29,025 nucleotides of DNA from an uncultured Eubacteriales bacterium. GTDB lineage: Bacteria > Bacillota > Clostridia > Lachnospirales > Lachnospiraceae. The position numbers were made by a program, and so were the translations under genes. The stretch's first letter is position 1; each line of letters starts with the position of its first letter. Location of the stretch: assembly GCA_900545175.1 (NCBI GenBank), contig UQYF01000036.1, positions 1-29,025 of the forward strand. The letters run 5' to 3'. The notes below the pieces were generated by a model. The model was not told the DNA's origin. It saw only the letters and a list, made by a program, of their open reading frames with translations, and searched no databases. Of this stretch, positions 16,082-24,687 are shown in pieces.

Positions 16082-16113
16082 AAGAGTGGGTGTGAACCCA
16101 CTCTTTCGTTTTA
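16082..16113 (+). promoter_or_regulatory. Leader hairpin upstream of rimP, attenuator-like
   Basis: A perfect 10-bp stem, AAGAGTGGGT (16082-16091) with ACCCACTCTT (16096-16105), is capped by a GTGA tetraloop and followed by TCGTTTT. It lies about 30 bases downstream of the predicted start site and 70 bases before the rimP ATG. The shape is that of an intrinsic terminator with an interrupted T tract, consistent with transcription attenuation of the operon. Similar hairpins occur before rimP in other Firmicutes, from my general knowledge. Confidence 0.65.
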
Positions 16114-16177
16114 GTTGACGGCATGTAAGATATGTTATGGAACATTGGACAGATATGTTTTAACAGGAAAGGAAATT

Positions 16178-16645
16178 ATGGCAAGAAGAGAGGAATATGA
16201 GGCAAAAGCTGAGGCATTGATTACACCTATAATAGAAGATAATCATTTTGAACTCGTTGATGTCGAGTATGTCAAGGAGGGAAGCAGCTGGTATCTCAGG
16301 GCTTATATTGACAAGGAAGGCGGAATTACGGTTGATGACTGCGAACTTGTGAGCAGAGCATTTTCTGATTTGCTTGATAAGGATGATTTCATTGAAGACG
16401 CATATATACTTGAAGTCAGTTCGCCGGGTCTTTTAAGACCGCTTAAGAAGGATAAGGACTTTAAGAGAAACGTAGGCAATGAAGTTGAGCTTAGGCTTTA
16501 CAAGGCAGTTAACAAGGTTAAGGAGGACAGAGGAATCCTTACAGCATTTGATGACAGTACAGTGACAATAGAGCATGAGGACGGCACAACGGCTGTTTAT
16601 GAAAGAGCAGCGATTGCACTCATAAGACTTGCTTTTGATTTTTAA
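16178..16645 (+). CDS. rimP: Ribosome maturation factor RimP
   Basis: Assists maturation of the 30S ribosomal subunit. The 155-residue product has the RimP layout: an N-terminal alpha/beta domain with FELVDVEYVKEGSSWYLRAYIDKEGGI and the conserved ISPGLLRPLK-type segment, here VSSPGLLRPLKKDKDF (about 87-102), then a small SH3-like C-terminal domain. An in-frame start exists at 16115, but the ATG at 16178 is chosen because AGGAAAGGA ends just before it and the product begins MARREEYE, as relatives do. It is the first gene of the rimP-nusA-infB operon, 44 bases before nusA. Confidence 0.96.
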   Translation: MARREEYEAKAEALITPIIEDNHFELVDVEYVKEGSSWYLRAYIDKEGGITVDDCELVSRAFSDLLDKDDFIEDAYILEVSSPGLLRPLKKDKDFKRNVGNEVELRLYKAVNKVKEDRGILTAFDDSTVTIEHEDGTTAVYERAAIALIRLAFDF

Positions 16646-16689
16646 AAACAGCTTGGATAGTATGATGATAAGCGGAAATGGAGGATATG

Positions 16690-17832
16690 ATGAACAAGGA
16701 ATTAATTGAGGCACTTAATGCGCTTGAAAAAGAGAAGGAGATAAGCAAGGAGAAGCTTCTTTCAGCAATCGAGACTTCTCTTCTGACAGCATGTAAGAAC
16801 CATTTTGGAAAGGCTGATAATTTTAAAGTCACAATAAACAGAGAGACAGGAGATTTTAAGGTTATAGCTGAGAAAGAGGTAGTTGATGATGTTACTGATG
16901 ATGCTGCACAGATAAGCCTTGCAGATGCTAAGATGATCAATGCCAAGTATGACATTGGCGATACTGTCAACGTAGAAGTAAAATCAAAGGACTTTGGACG
17001 TATTGCAATTCAGGTTGCAAAGAATGTCATTTTACAGACTATTCGCGAGGAGGAGAGAAATGTTCTCTTCGATCAGTACAGCAGCAAGGAAAAGGATGTT
17101 GTGACAGGTGTTGTACAGCGCTATGTCGGAAAGAATGTCATTATCAACCTTGGAAAAGTTGATGCAACACTCAATGAGAGCGAGATGGTTAAAGGCGAGA
17201 GCTTTAAGCCGAATGACCGTGTAAAAGTATATGTGCTTGAAGTTAAGAATGGCAACAAAGGCCCTAAGATATTAGTTTCAAGAACACATCCTGAGCTTGT
17301 AAAGAGACTTTTTGAGGCTGAGGTTGCTGAAGTCCGCGATGGAACTGTTGAGATTAAAAATGTGGCTAGAGAAGCAGGGTCAAGAACCAAGATTGCTGTA
17401 TGGTCAAGCAACCCGGATGTGGATCCTGTAGGAGCATGTGTAGGTATTAACGGTGCGAGAGTTAATGCGGTTGTTGAAGAACTCGGCGGTGAGAAGATTG
17501 ATATTGTTGCATGGAATGAGAATGCAGCTTATCTGATTGAGAATGCCTTAAGTCCTGCCAAGGTCGTTTCTGTCATTGCAGATGATGAGGCAAAGACAGC
17601 GAGAGTTGTTGTTCCTGATTATCAGCTTTCACTTGCAATAGGCAAGGAAGGTCAGAATGCAAGACTTGCGGCAAAGCTTACAGGTTTTAAGATTGACATA
17701 AAGAGTGAGTCGCAGATGAAGGAATTAGGTGAGGACTATATGGCTCCTTACAGTGAGGATTATGAAGAGAATGAAGACTCACAGGTTAATGATAAGGAAG
17801 ATATTGATGCTTTCGAATCAGAGGAGCGGTAA
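16690..17832 (+). CDS. nusA: Transcription termination/antitermination factor NusA
   Basis: RNA-polymerase-associated factor that modulates pausing, termination and antitermination. The 380 residues comprise the N-terminal RNAP-binding domain (about 1-125), an S1 domain (about 130-200), and KH1 and KH2 (about 200-345), with VVPDYQLSLAIGKEGQNARL as the KH2 GxxG region. A short acidic tail follows. It lacks the C-terminal acidic repeats of proteobacterial NusA, as usual in Firmicutes. Three in-frame ATGs cluster at the start; 16690 is five bases after GGAGG (16680-16684) and gives the canonical MNKELIEAL beginning. Confidence 0.96.
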   Translation: MNKELIEALNALEKEKEISKEKLLSAIETSLLTACKNHFGKADNFKVTINRETGDFKVIAEKEVVDDVTDDAAQISLADAKMINAKYDIGDTVNVEVKSKDFGRIAIQVAKNVILQTIREEERNVLFDQYSSKEKDVVTGVVQRYVGKNVIINLGKVDATLNESEMVKGESFKPNDRVKVYVLEVKNGNKGPKILVSRTHPELVKRLFEAEVAEVRDGTVEIKNVAREAGSRTKIAVWSSNPDVDPVGACVGINGARVNAVVEELGGEKIDIVAWNENAAYLIENALSPAKVVSVIADDEAKTARVVVPDYQLSLAIGKEGQNARLAAKLTGFKIDIKSESQMKELGEDYMAPYSEDYEENEDSQVNDKEDIDAFESEER

Positions 17833-17871
17833 TTCTTTACGTTTATAAGTATTGATAGAAAGTGTGATGTT

Positions 17872-18150
17872 ATGGCTGTTACCAGAAAAATACCACAAAG
17901 ACAGTGCTTAGGCTGTGGTGAGATGAAAGACAAAAAAGATATGCTCAGAGTTATAAAGACTCCGGAAGGGGAAATACTTCTCGATGAGACCGGACGGAAG
18001 AATGGGCGTGGAGCTTATATCTGTGCAGATATGGCATGTCTTAATCAGGCAATCAAATCGAAAGGGTTAGAACGCTCTCTTAAGTGTCAGATACCTTCCG
18101 ATGTATATGAGGCACTCAAAAAGGAGTTAGAAGAAATTGAATCAAGATAG
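17872..18150 (+). CDS. rnpM: YlxR/RnpM family RNA-binding protein
   Basis: A small, 92-residue basic protein of the YlxR (DUF448) family, long found between nusA and ylxQ and more recently linked to modulation of RNase P in Bacillus. The conserved RQCLGCGEMKDKKDMLRV opening and GRGAYIC (about 44-50) are present, with cysteine pairs near each end. The ribosome binding site is weak (AAAGTG), suggesting translation follows nusA, which ends 39 bases earlier. Confidence 0.93.
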   Translation: MAVTRKIPQRQCLGCGEMKDKKDMLRVIKTPEGEILLDETGRKNGRGAYICADMACLNQAIKSKGLERSLKCQIPSDVYEALKKELEEIESR

Positions 18151-18490
18151 AATACTTTCAATGATAGGTCTGGCCACCAAAGCAGGAGCGGTTACGAGTG
18201 GTGAGTTTTCTGTGGATAAGGCCATAAAGGCAGGAAAGGCCCGCCTTGTTATCATAGCAGATGACGCATCGGACAGAACAAAAAAGGGCTTTAAAGATTC
18301 CTGTTCATTCTATAGAGTTCCGCTTGTAATCTATAAAGACAAGGAGACTCTCGGACATTCAATGGGAAAACAGTTTCGAGCGTCATTGGCGATTCTCGAT
18401 ATGGGATTTGCAGATTCGCTGTTGAAAAAATGCAGGGAATTAACAGATTCACAGGTCGAAATAATTGAAGGAGGTAATGCTGATGCCTAA
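18137..18490 (+). CDS. ylxQ: L7Ae/L30e-family protein YlxQ
   Basis: A 117-residue member of the L7Ae/L30e/Gadd45 family, which includes kink-turn RNA-binding proteins. The SMIGLATKAGAVTSGEFSVD opening and the RLVIIADDASDRTKK motif are typical. The start is TTG at 18137: AAGGAG (18121-18126) lies ten bases before it, and the next in-frame ATG (18161) has no ribosome binding site and would cut the conserved N-terminus. The gene overlaps rnpM by 14 bases and infB by eight, indicating tight translational coupling. Confidence 0.92.
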   Translation: MNQDRILSMIGLATKAGAVTSGEFSVDKAIKAGKARLVIIADDASDRTKKGFKDSCSFYRVPLVIYKDKETLGHSMGKQFRASLAILDMGFADSLLKKCRELTDSQVEIIEGGNADA

Positions 18491-21383
18491 AATGAGAATA
18501 TATGAGTTATCAAAAGAATTAGATTTAAAAAATAGTGATATAGTAGAGTTTTTACAGAGTAAGAATGTAGATGTTAAGAGCCATTCGAGCAGTATCGATG
18601 ACACTGCGATTGATATGGTAAAAAAACATTTTGGAAAGGGTACAACAGTGCAGAATACAGAAGCACCTAAAGAGATAAAGGAACAGACTGCCAGAACAGA
18701 GATGGCAGCGAAGAGCGAGAATGCCGCACAGCCGGTTAAGAGTGAGCAGCAGGCAAAGCCAGCTGAGAAGAAATCACATATAACAGCTGTATATAATCCA
18801 CATAACAGTGACCGCAAGGATATCCGTGACAATCGCAGACAGGATAACGGAGGAAACAGGGACAACGGATTCAGACGCGATGGAAACCGTGATGGAAACA
18901 GAGACAATAATGGCTTCAGACGTGACGGAAACCGTGATGGAAACAGAGATAATGGTTTTAGACGTGATGGAAACCGCCCGGATGGAAATCGTGACGGAAA
19001 CAGAGATAATAATGGTTTCAGACGTGACGGAAACCGTGATGGAAACAGAGATAATGGTTTTAGACGTGATGGAAACCGCCCGGATGGAAATCGTGACGGA
19101 AACAGAGATAATAATGGTTTCAGACGTGACGGAAACCGCGATGGAAACAGAGATAACGGCTTCAGGCGTGATGGAAACCGTGACGGAAACAGGGACAATG
19201 GCTTCAGACGTGACGGAAACCGTCCTGATGGAAACAGAGATGGCGGCTTCAGACGTGACGGAAACCGTCCGGACGGAAACAGAGACAATGGCTTCAGACG
19301 TGACGGAAATCGCCCTAACGGCGGAAACAGGGATGGCTTTAACAAGGATGGCGGAAGAAACGACAGAGGAGACAACAGAAGACCGGGCGGCAATGGCAAT
19401 TTCAGAAACGGCAGCCGTGATAATTTTGCTAAGGACGCTGATACTAAGGGCGGAATGGGTGATGCAAGAGAGGTTCGTGAGGCTAAAGAGCAGAGAAGCC
19501 GTGAGAGAGAGAACCGCTTAAATGACCGCAATAAGTACGACCGTGAAGAGAGAAAAGAGAATACAAAGGGACTTGAAAAGACTGTTAAGAATAACAAGCC
19601 GGCTGCACCAAAGCCACAGGAAGAAGATACAATAAAGACACTTGTGCTTCCGGATGTTCTCACAATCAAAGAGCTTGCTGAGAAGATGAAGCTTCAGCCG
19701 GCAGCAGTTGTAAAGACTCTTTTCCTCAAGGGGACTATTGTCACAGTTAATCAGGAAATAGATTTTGATACAGCTGAGGAGATTGCTCTTGAGTTTAACT
19801 GTATTTGTGAGCATGAAGTAAAGGTTGACGTGATTGCGGAGCTTCTCAAGGAGGAAGAGGAGGATCCGGCAACACTTGTTCCGAGACCACCTGTTGTATG
19901 TGTAATGGGACACGTTGACCATGGTAAGACATCACTCCTCGATGCAATACGTTCAACAAATGTTACATCAAGAGAGGCTGGCGGAATTACACAGCATATT
20001 GGTGCTTATACAGTTGAAATTAACGGACAGCAGATTACATTCCTTGATACACCGGGACATGAGGCATTTACTGCGATGAGAATGCGTGGAGCACAGTCGA
20101 CAGATATCGCAATCCTTGTTGTTGCAGCAGATGATGGTGTTATGCCGCAGACTGTTGAGGCTATCAACCATGCAAAGGCGGCAGGCATTGATATTATTGT
20201 TGCAGTTAACAAGATTGATAAGCCTAATGCTAATGTTGAGAAAGTTAAGCAGGAGCTTGTTGAATACGGTCTTGTAGCAGAGGATTGGGGCGGTGATACA
20301 ATATTTGCACCTGTTTCTGCACACACTAAGGAAGGTATTGATAATCTTCTTGAGATGGTTTTACTCACAGCAGAGATGAGGGAACTCAAGGCTAATCCTA
20401 ACCGTCGTGCGAGAGGTCTTGTTATCGAGGCACAGCTTGATAAGGGAAGAGGTCCGGTGGCAACACTTCTTGTTCAGAAGGGTACACTTCATGTAGGAGA
20501 TGCGGTTGCAGCAGGTCCATGCTTTGGTAAGATAAGAGCCATGATTGATGACAAGGGACGCAAGATTAAGGAAGCCGGACCGGCAACACCTGTTGAGATA
20601 TTAGGTCTTAATGATGTTCCGGGCGCAGGTGAGATATTCGTTTCACCGGCTACAGAGAAGGAAGCAAGAGCATTCTCTGATACATTTATCCGTGAAGGAA
20701 GAGTTAAGCTTCTTGATGATACTAAGAGCAAGCTCTCACTTGATGATCTGTTCTCACAGATTAAGGCAGGAAATGTCAAGGAGCTTGGTCTTATTATCAA
20801 GGCAGATGTGCAGGGTTCTGTTGAGGCGGTTAAGCAGAGCTTGTTAAAGCTTTCGAACGAAGAGGTTGTTATAAAGATTGTTCATGCCGGAGTTGGTGCA
20901 ATCAATGAGTCAGATGTTATCCTTGCATCAGCGTCAAATGCGATTATCATCGGCTTTAATGTACGCCCTGATAATATGGCGCGTGAGATTGCTGACAGAG
21001 AGAAGGTTGACGTAAGACTTTACAGAGTAATCTATCAGGCAATTGAGGATGTCGAGGCAGCTATGAAGGGTATGCTTGATCCTATCTATGAGGAGAAGGT
21101 TATAGGCCATGCTGAGATACGCCAGACTTATAAGGCATCCGGTGTGGGTACGATTGCCGGTTCATATGTATTAGATGGTATGATTACGAAGGCATCCAAG
21201 GTTCGTGTAACAAGAGACGGCGAGCTTATATATGAAGGACCATTAGCATCACTCAAGAGATTTAAGGATGATGCAAAGGAAGTCAAGGCAGGCTATGAAT
21301 GCGGTATTGTATTTGAAAAATTTAATGACGTTAAGGAGCTTGACCAGATTGAGGCATATATTATGGTAGAGGTGCCAAGGTAA
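18483..21383 (+). CDS. infB: Translation initiation factor IF-2
   Basis: GTPase that places initiator tRNA on the 30S subunit and promotes subunit joining. The 966-residue product begins MPKMRIYELSKELDLKNSDI, the IF2 N-terminal helical module. Next come a Lys/Ala linker and a very unusual Asn/Arg/Asp/Gly-rich repeat region (about 120-285), then a second IF2_N module and the G domain. G-domain motifs are GHVDHGKT (476-483), DTPGHEAF and NKID. Domains II-IV follow to the C-terminal EAYIMVEVPR. The start at 18483 is chosen from several in-frame options because GGAGG (18470-18474) lies eight bases upstream. It overlaps ylxQ by eight bases. Confidence 0.97.
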   Translation: MPKMRIYELSKELDLKNSDIVEFLQSKNVDVKSHSSSIDDTAIDMVKKHFGKGTTVQNTEAPKEIKEQTARTEMAAKSENAAQPVKSEQQAKPAEKKSHITAVYNPHNSDRKDIRDNRRQDNGGNRDNGFRRDGNRDGNRDNNGFRRDGNRDGNRDNGFRRDGNRPDGNRDGNRDNNGFRRDGNRDGNRDNGFRRDGNRPDGNRDGNRDNNGFRRDGNRDGNRDNGFRRDGNRDGNRDNGFRRDGNRPDGNRDGGFRRDGNRPDGNRDNGFRRDGNRPNGGNRDGFNKDGGRNDRGDNRRPGGNGNFRNGSRDNFAKDADTKGGMGDAREVREAKEQRSRERENRLNDRNKYDREERKENTKGLEKTVKNNKPAAPKPQEEDTIKTLVLPDVLTIKELAEKMKLQPAAVVKTLFLKGTIVTVNQEIDFDTAEEIALEFNCICEHEVKVDVIAELLKEEEEDPATLVPRPPVVCVMGHVDHGKTSLLDAIRSTNVTSREAGGITQHIGAYTVEINGQQITFLDTPGHEAFTAMRMRGAQSTDIAILVVAADDGVMPQTVEAINHAKAAGIDIIVAVNKIDKPNANVEKVKQELVEYGLVAEDWGGDTIFAPVSAHTKEGIDNLLEMVLLTAEMRELKANPNRRARGLVIEAQLDKGRGPVATLLVQKGTLHVGDAVAAGPCFGKIRAMIDDKGRKIKEAGPATPVEILGLNDVPGAGEIFVSPATEKEARAFSDTFIREGRVKLLDDTKSKLSLDDLFSQIKAGNVKELGLIIKADVQGSVEAVKQSLLKLSNEEVVIKIVHAGVGAINESDVILASASNAIIIGFNVRPDNMAREIADREKVDVRLYRVIYQAIEDVEAAMKGMLDPIYEEKVIGHAEIRQTYKASGVGTIAGSYVLDGMITKASKVRVTRDGELIYEGPLASLKRFKDDAKEVKAGYECGIVFEKFNDVKELDQIEAYIMVEVPR
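18850..19335 (+). repeat. In-frame tandem repeats encoding GFRRDGNR units in infB
   Basis: About ten copies of a unit encoding GFRRDGNR separated by DGNRDN, DGNRDNN or PDGNRDGNRDN spacers. Within this, 18948-19049 and 19050-19151 are a 102-bp (34-codon) tandem duplication differing at only one base (T19037 versus C19139). Other copies differ at several synonymous sites, so this pair is the most recent expansion. All units keep frame. Confidence 0.9.
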
Positions 21384-21402
21384 TAGATTTAATGATTTAG
21401 AT

Positions 21403-21426
21403 AAGCCGGGGCTTAAGTCCCGGCTT
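21403..21426 (+). promoter_or_regulatory. GC-rich hairpin between infB and rbfA without T tract
   Basis: AAGCCGGG (21403-21410) pairs perfectly with CCCGGCTT (21419-21426) around GCTTAAGT, itself partly self-complementary. No T run follows (GTAGTGTT). More likely an mRNA-stabilising, processing or pause structure inside the operon than a terminator. Confidence 0.6.
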
Positions 21427-21475
21427 GTAGTGTTAAAATAGACGCAAATAATATGTTTGAGGAATGGAGATTTAT

Positions 21476-21838
21476 ATGCGTAAAAACAGTATTAAAAATT
21501 CACGTATTAACGGAGAAGTTCAAAAAGAGCTCAGCAATATTATCCGCAATGAAGTTAAGAACCCGAATATCAGTCCGTTAACATCGGTTGTTGCGGTTGA
21601 GGTTACACCTGATCTTAAGCAGTGTAAGGCATATATCAGTGTGTATGGGGATGAAGCTGCACAGGAAGCTACAATAGCAGGACTTAAGAGTGCGGAGGGC
21701 TATATAAGAAGCCGGCTTGCAAAGACAGTTAATCTTAGAAATACTCCGGAGATACATTTTATACTTGACCAGTCGATTGAGTACGGTGTCAGAATGTCAA
21801 AGATTATTGATGAGGTAAACAAGGAGAACCACGAATGA
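21476..21838 (+). CDS. rbfA: Ribosome-binding factor A
   Basis: KH-fold protein that binds the immature 30S subunit near the 5' end of 16S rRNA during maturation. The 120-residue product shows the family opening RKNSIKNSRINGEVQKELSN, followed by LTSVVAVEVTPDLKQCKAYISVYGD and the conserved VNLRNTPEIHFILDQSIEYG near the C-terminus. The start at 21476 is preferred to the in-frame ATG at 21464, which overlaps the GGAG (21466-21469) that properly serves 21476. Its stop overlaps the nrnA ATG by four bases (ATGA). Confidence 0.96.
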   Translation: MRKNSIKNSRINGEVQKELSNIIRNEVKNPNISPLTSVVAVEVTPDLKQCKAYISVYGDEAAQEATIAGLKSAEGYIRSRLAKTVNLRNTPEIHFILDQSIEYGVRMSKIIDEVNKENHE

Positions 21839-22791
21839 TATATCTTGATGAGATATTGCAGGGAGTAAAGACGGTTGGAATCACAGGTCATATAAGACCT
21901 GATGGCGACTGCGTCGGAAGTACGCTTGGCGTTTATAACTATATATGTGATAATATGCCGCAGGTAGAAGCAGATATCTATCTGCAGCCGATTAATGAAG
22001 AATTTTTATTCTTAAGAAACAGTGATAAGATAAGGCATCAGGCTGATAAGGACAAGGTGTATGATGTATTCATAGTATGTGACTGTGCAGCATACGACCG
22101 TTTTGAGGATTTCAGGGTTTGCTTTGACAATGCAAAGAAAAAGGTAGTGTTTGACCATCATATAAGCGGACAGGAGATAGGTGATTACAATACAATCTGC
22201 CCTGAGCTTTCTTCATGCAGCGAGCTTATGTATGAAGCGATGAAGCCGGAGAAGATTTCTAAGTACACAGCGGAATGTCTTTACCTTGGAATCATACATG
22301 ATACCGGAGTTTTTAAGTATCAGGCAGTAAATGCCGCAACAATGCAGGCTGCCGGAGCACTTATGGAAAAGGGCATTGACTTTACAAGTATTATCGATAA
22401 TACATTCTACATGAGAACTTACAGACAGAGCCAGGTGCTTGGAAAGGCACTTCTTGAGAGTGTCTTATTCTGTGATGGAAAGTGTATTTTTACGATACTG
22501 ACCAAGCAGGAGATGGACTTCTACGGAGTGACGAGTAAGGATCTTGGCGGTGTTGTTGAACAGCTTAGGTTAAATGACACTGTTGAGGTTGCTATTTTCC
22601 TCTATGAAGTCGAAAAGAATGAATATAAGGTAAGCCTGCGCTCTAAGAATATTGTTGATGTAAGCAGGATTGCTAAGAGGTTCGGCGGTGGTGGACATAT
22701 CAGGGCAGCAGGATTTAATATGTCTGCAAATCACCCTAGAGATATAGTCAACAATATAGGTGCACTTGTAGAGCAGCAGTTAAAGAAGTAA
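21835..22791 (+). CDS. nrnA: DHH-family oligoribonuclease/pAp phosphatase NrnA
   Basis: Predicted manganese-dependent phosphoesterase that degrades short RNAs (nanoRNA) and dephosphorylates pAp. The 318 residues show H19, D23 and D25 in GHIRPDGDCVGS, D83 in VCDC, D107-H108-H109 in VFDHHISG, and a DHHA1 substrate-binding motif GGGGHIRAAGF near residue 285. The length fits the Firmicutes NrnA family. Its start overlaps the rbfA stop by four bases, and truB begins 15 bases later, so it is part of the same operon. Confidence 0.94.
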   Translation: MIYLDEILQGVKTVGITGHIRPDGDCVGSTLGVYNYICDNMPQVEADIYLQPINEEFLFLRNSDKIRHQADKDKVYDVFIVCDCAAYDRFEDFRVCFDNAKKKVVFDHHISGQEIGDYNTICPELSSCSELMYEAMKPEKISKYTAECLYLGIIHDTGVFKYQAVNAATMQAAGALMEKGIDFTSIIDNTFYMRTYRQSQVLGKALLESVLFCDGKCIFTILTKQEMDFYGVTSKDLGGVVEQLRLNDTVEVAIFLYEVEKNEYKVSLRSKNIVDVSRIAKRFGGGGHIRAAGFNMSANHPRDIVNNIGALVEQQLKK

Positions 22792-22806
22792 CGGAGGTTA
22801 CATTTT

Positions 22807-23721
22807 TTGTATAATGGAATTATAAATGTCTATAAGGATGCGGGCTATACATCACATGATGTGGTTGCAAAGCTTCGCGGAATATTCGGACAGAGAAAAA
22901 TCGGGCATACAGGGACTCTCGACCCGGCAGCCACAGGTGTACTTCCCGTATGCTTAGGACAAGGGACAAAGCTTGTCGACATGATAGCAGACAGAAGTAA
23001 GAGATATGAGGCGAGGGTATTGCTTGGTGTGACTACCGATACAGAGGACACAACAGGAACGCAGACAGAAAAAAAAGAGCTTGCCGGAGAGTTTTTTGAT
23101 GGAAATGAGCAGCAGATTGCACAGAAAATCAATGCCGTGCTGGAAAAATTCGTTGGCGGATATGACCAGATTCCACCAATGTATTCGGCTATCAAAAAGG
23201 ACGGAAAACGTCTATATGAGCTTGCAAGGGAAGGCAAAGAGATAGAAAGAAGTGCAAGACATGTGGAAATCTATTCTATTGAGCTTACCAAAGTGGAGCT
23301 TCCATACTTTACAATGCGTGTCCACTGCGGAAAAGGAACATATATACGTTCACTTTGCAGGGATATAGGGGGACAGATTGGCTGTGGAGCCTGCATGGAC
23401 AGGCTTTGCCGTACGCAGGTTGGAAGGTTCATACTTGATGAAGCACTTACATTGGAAAAATTGCAGGCGCTTAAGGATGAGGGCAGGCTGGATGAGATTG
23501 TTATACCTGTTGATGTGATGTTTGAGGAGTATATGCCTGTGCATGCACAGGAAGAATTTCATAAGCTCATAAAGAACGGAAATAAGGTCAGCAGCAGAGC
23601 GTGCAGCGAGCTGTATACACCTGTAAGGATGTACTGTGACGGCATATTCTACGGAATATATGAGCTTGATGATAAGAAAAAGGAATATTATCCTGTTAAA
23701 ATGTTTGCATGTGGGGAATAA
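22807..23721 (+). CDS. truB: tRNA pseudouridine(55) synthase TruB
   Basis: Makes pseudouridine 55 in the T-psi-C arm of tRNAs. The 304-residue product has the catalytic aspartate D39 in KIGHTGTLDPAATGVL, the YEARVLLGVTTDTEDTTG segment, the IPPMYSAIKKDGKRLYELAREG motif and a C-terminal extension of the PUA-like type. The start codon is TTG at 22807, with GGAGGT (22793-22798) eight bases upstream; the encoded YNGIINVYKDAGYTSHD is the conserved N-terminus, so no later start fits. Confidence 0.96.
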   Translation: MYNGIINVYKDAGYTSHDVVAKLRGIFGQRKIGHTGTLDPAATGVLPVCLGQGTKLVDMIADRSKRYEARVLLGVTTDTEDTTGTQTEKKELAGEFFDGNEQQIAQKINAVLEKFVGGYDQIPPMYSAIKKDGKRLYELAREGKEIERSARHVEIYSIELTKVELPYFTMRVHCGKGTYIRSLCRDIGGQIGCGACMDRLCRTQVGRFILDEALTLEKLQALKDEGRLDEIVIPVDVMFEEYMPVHAQEEFHKLIKNGNKVSSRACSELYTPVRMYCDGIFYGIYELDDKKKEYYPVKMFACGE

Positions 23722-23745
23722 CCTTGGGGTGTGAAGAGGTAATAT

Positions 23746-24669
23746 ATGAATATATTTAATGGAGTTACACAATTTGCCATACCGGATAAGACGGTAGTTA
23801 CATTCGGCAAATTCGATGGGATACATATGGGACATATGGCACTTATAAACACTGCCGGAAGAATTGCAAGGGAACAGGGATATAAGCTTGCGGTATTCAC
23901 ATTTGATGTACCGCCTAATGTGCATTTTGAGAAATTCGAAGGCACCCAGATTACAACTACATATGAGAAGAGAAAAATGTTTGCTGACGCAGGTGTTGAT
24001 TATCTTGTGGAGTATCCGTTCAATGAGGAGACAGCAGCTATGGAGCCTCTTGAATTTATCAAGAAGGTTGTTGCCGGAAATCTTAATGCGGCACATGTGG
24101 TTGTCGGTGCTGACTGGCATTTTGGCAGGGACAGGAGCGGTAACTGTGATGTGCTTATGGCTGCACAGAAGCTTTATAATTATGAAGTTCACATAGTGGA
24201 TAAAGAAAAATTTGAACAGAGAGACATAAGCAGTACATGGATACGCGAGGAGATTCAGCTCGGAAACATGGAAAATGTGAATATCCTTCTTGGATATCCG
24301 TACATGATAATGGGAACAGTTGAGGAAGGGAGACATCTTGGAAAGGATTTGGGATTTGCGACAGTGAATATCTATCCTTCACCGGAAAAGCTTCTTCCGC
24401 CTTATGGCGTATATGCTTCAAAAGTGATTTCTGATGGAAAAGAATATTATTCGATAACCAATATCGGTATCAGACCGACCTTTGATGATTCTGACAGAGT
24501 GAGCGTTGAGACACATCTTTTTGACCATGACGAAGACATGTATGGTAAAGAAATCAGGGTTGAACTTTTTCATTTTGAAAGACCGGAGACAAAATTTGAT
24601 ACATTGGACAAGCTGATATCGCAGGTAGAAGCTGATATTGAATTTACAAGAATGTTTTTTCTGATATAG
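23746..24669 (+). CDS. ribF: Bifunctional riboflavin kinase / FAD synthetase RibF
   Basis: Converts riboflavin to FMN and then to FAD. The N-terminal adenylyltransferase domain shows VTFGKFDGIHMGH (18-30), the nucleotidyltransferase signature, and the later ISSTWIREEI segment. The C-terminal riboflavin kinase domain contains GRHLGKDLGFATVNI (about 192-206) and PPYGVYAS. At 307 residues it is a standard fused RibF. GAGGT precedes the ATG. It ends the conserved rimP-ribF operon; no FMN riboswitch or terminator is seen, and the ParA-like gene starts only 18 bases later. Confidence 0.96.
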   Translation: MNIFNGVTQFAIPDKTVVTFGKFDGIHMGHMALINTAGRIAREQGYKLAVFTFDVPPNVHFEKFEGTQITTTYEKRKMFADAGVDYLVEYPFNEETAAMEPLEFIKKVVAGNLNAAHVVVGADWHFGRDRSGNCDVLMAAQKLYNYEVHIVDKEKFEQRDISSTWIREEIQLGNMENVNILLGYPYMIMGTVEEGRHLGKDLGFATVNIYPSPEKLLPPYGVYASKVISDGKEYYSITNIGIRPTFDDSDRVSVETHLFDHDEDMYGKEIRVELFHFERPETKFDTLDKLISQVEADIEFTRMFFLI

Positions 24670-24687
24670 ACAGCGGAGGAAAAAGGT

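Noticed and set aside
18808..19521. 237-codon plus-strand frame in another phase of infB
   Set aside because: A Met/Thr/Glu-rich translation of the same repeats in a shifted frame, with no ribosome binding site.
18449..19669. 406-codon minus-strand open frame opposite the infB repeats
   Set aside because: It is the antisense shadow of the repeat-rich infB segment: Ser/Leu/Pro/Phe repeats mirror the GFRRDGNR codons, and the sense frame is a clear IF-2.
21403..21426. Intrinsic terminator after infB
   Set aside because: The hairpin has no following T run, and the next genes continue the conserved operon.
23350..24336. 328-codon minus-strand open frame across truB and ribF
   Set aside because: It is antisense to two well-supported genes, rich in Cys/His/Ile from their codon use, and has no family features.
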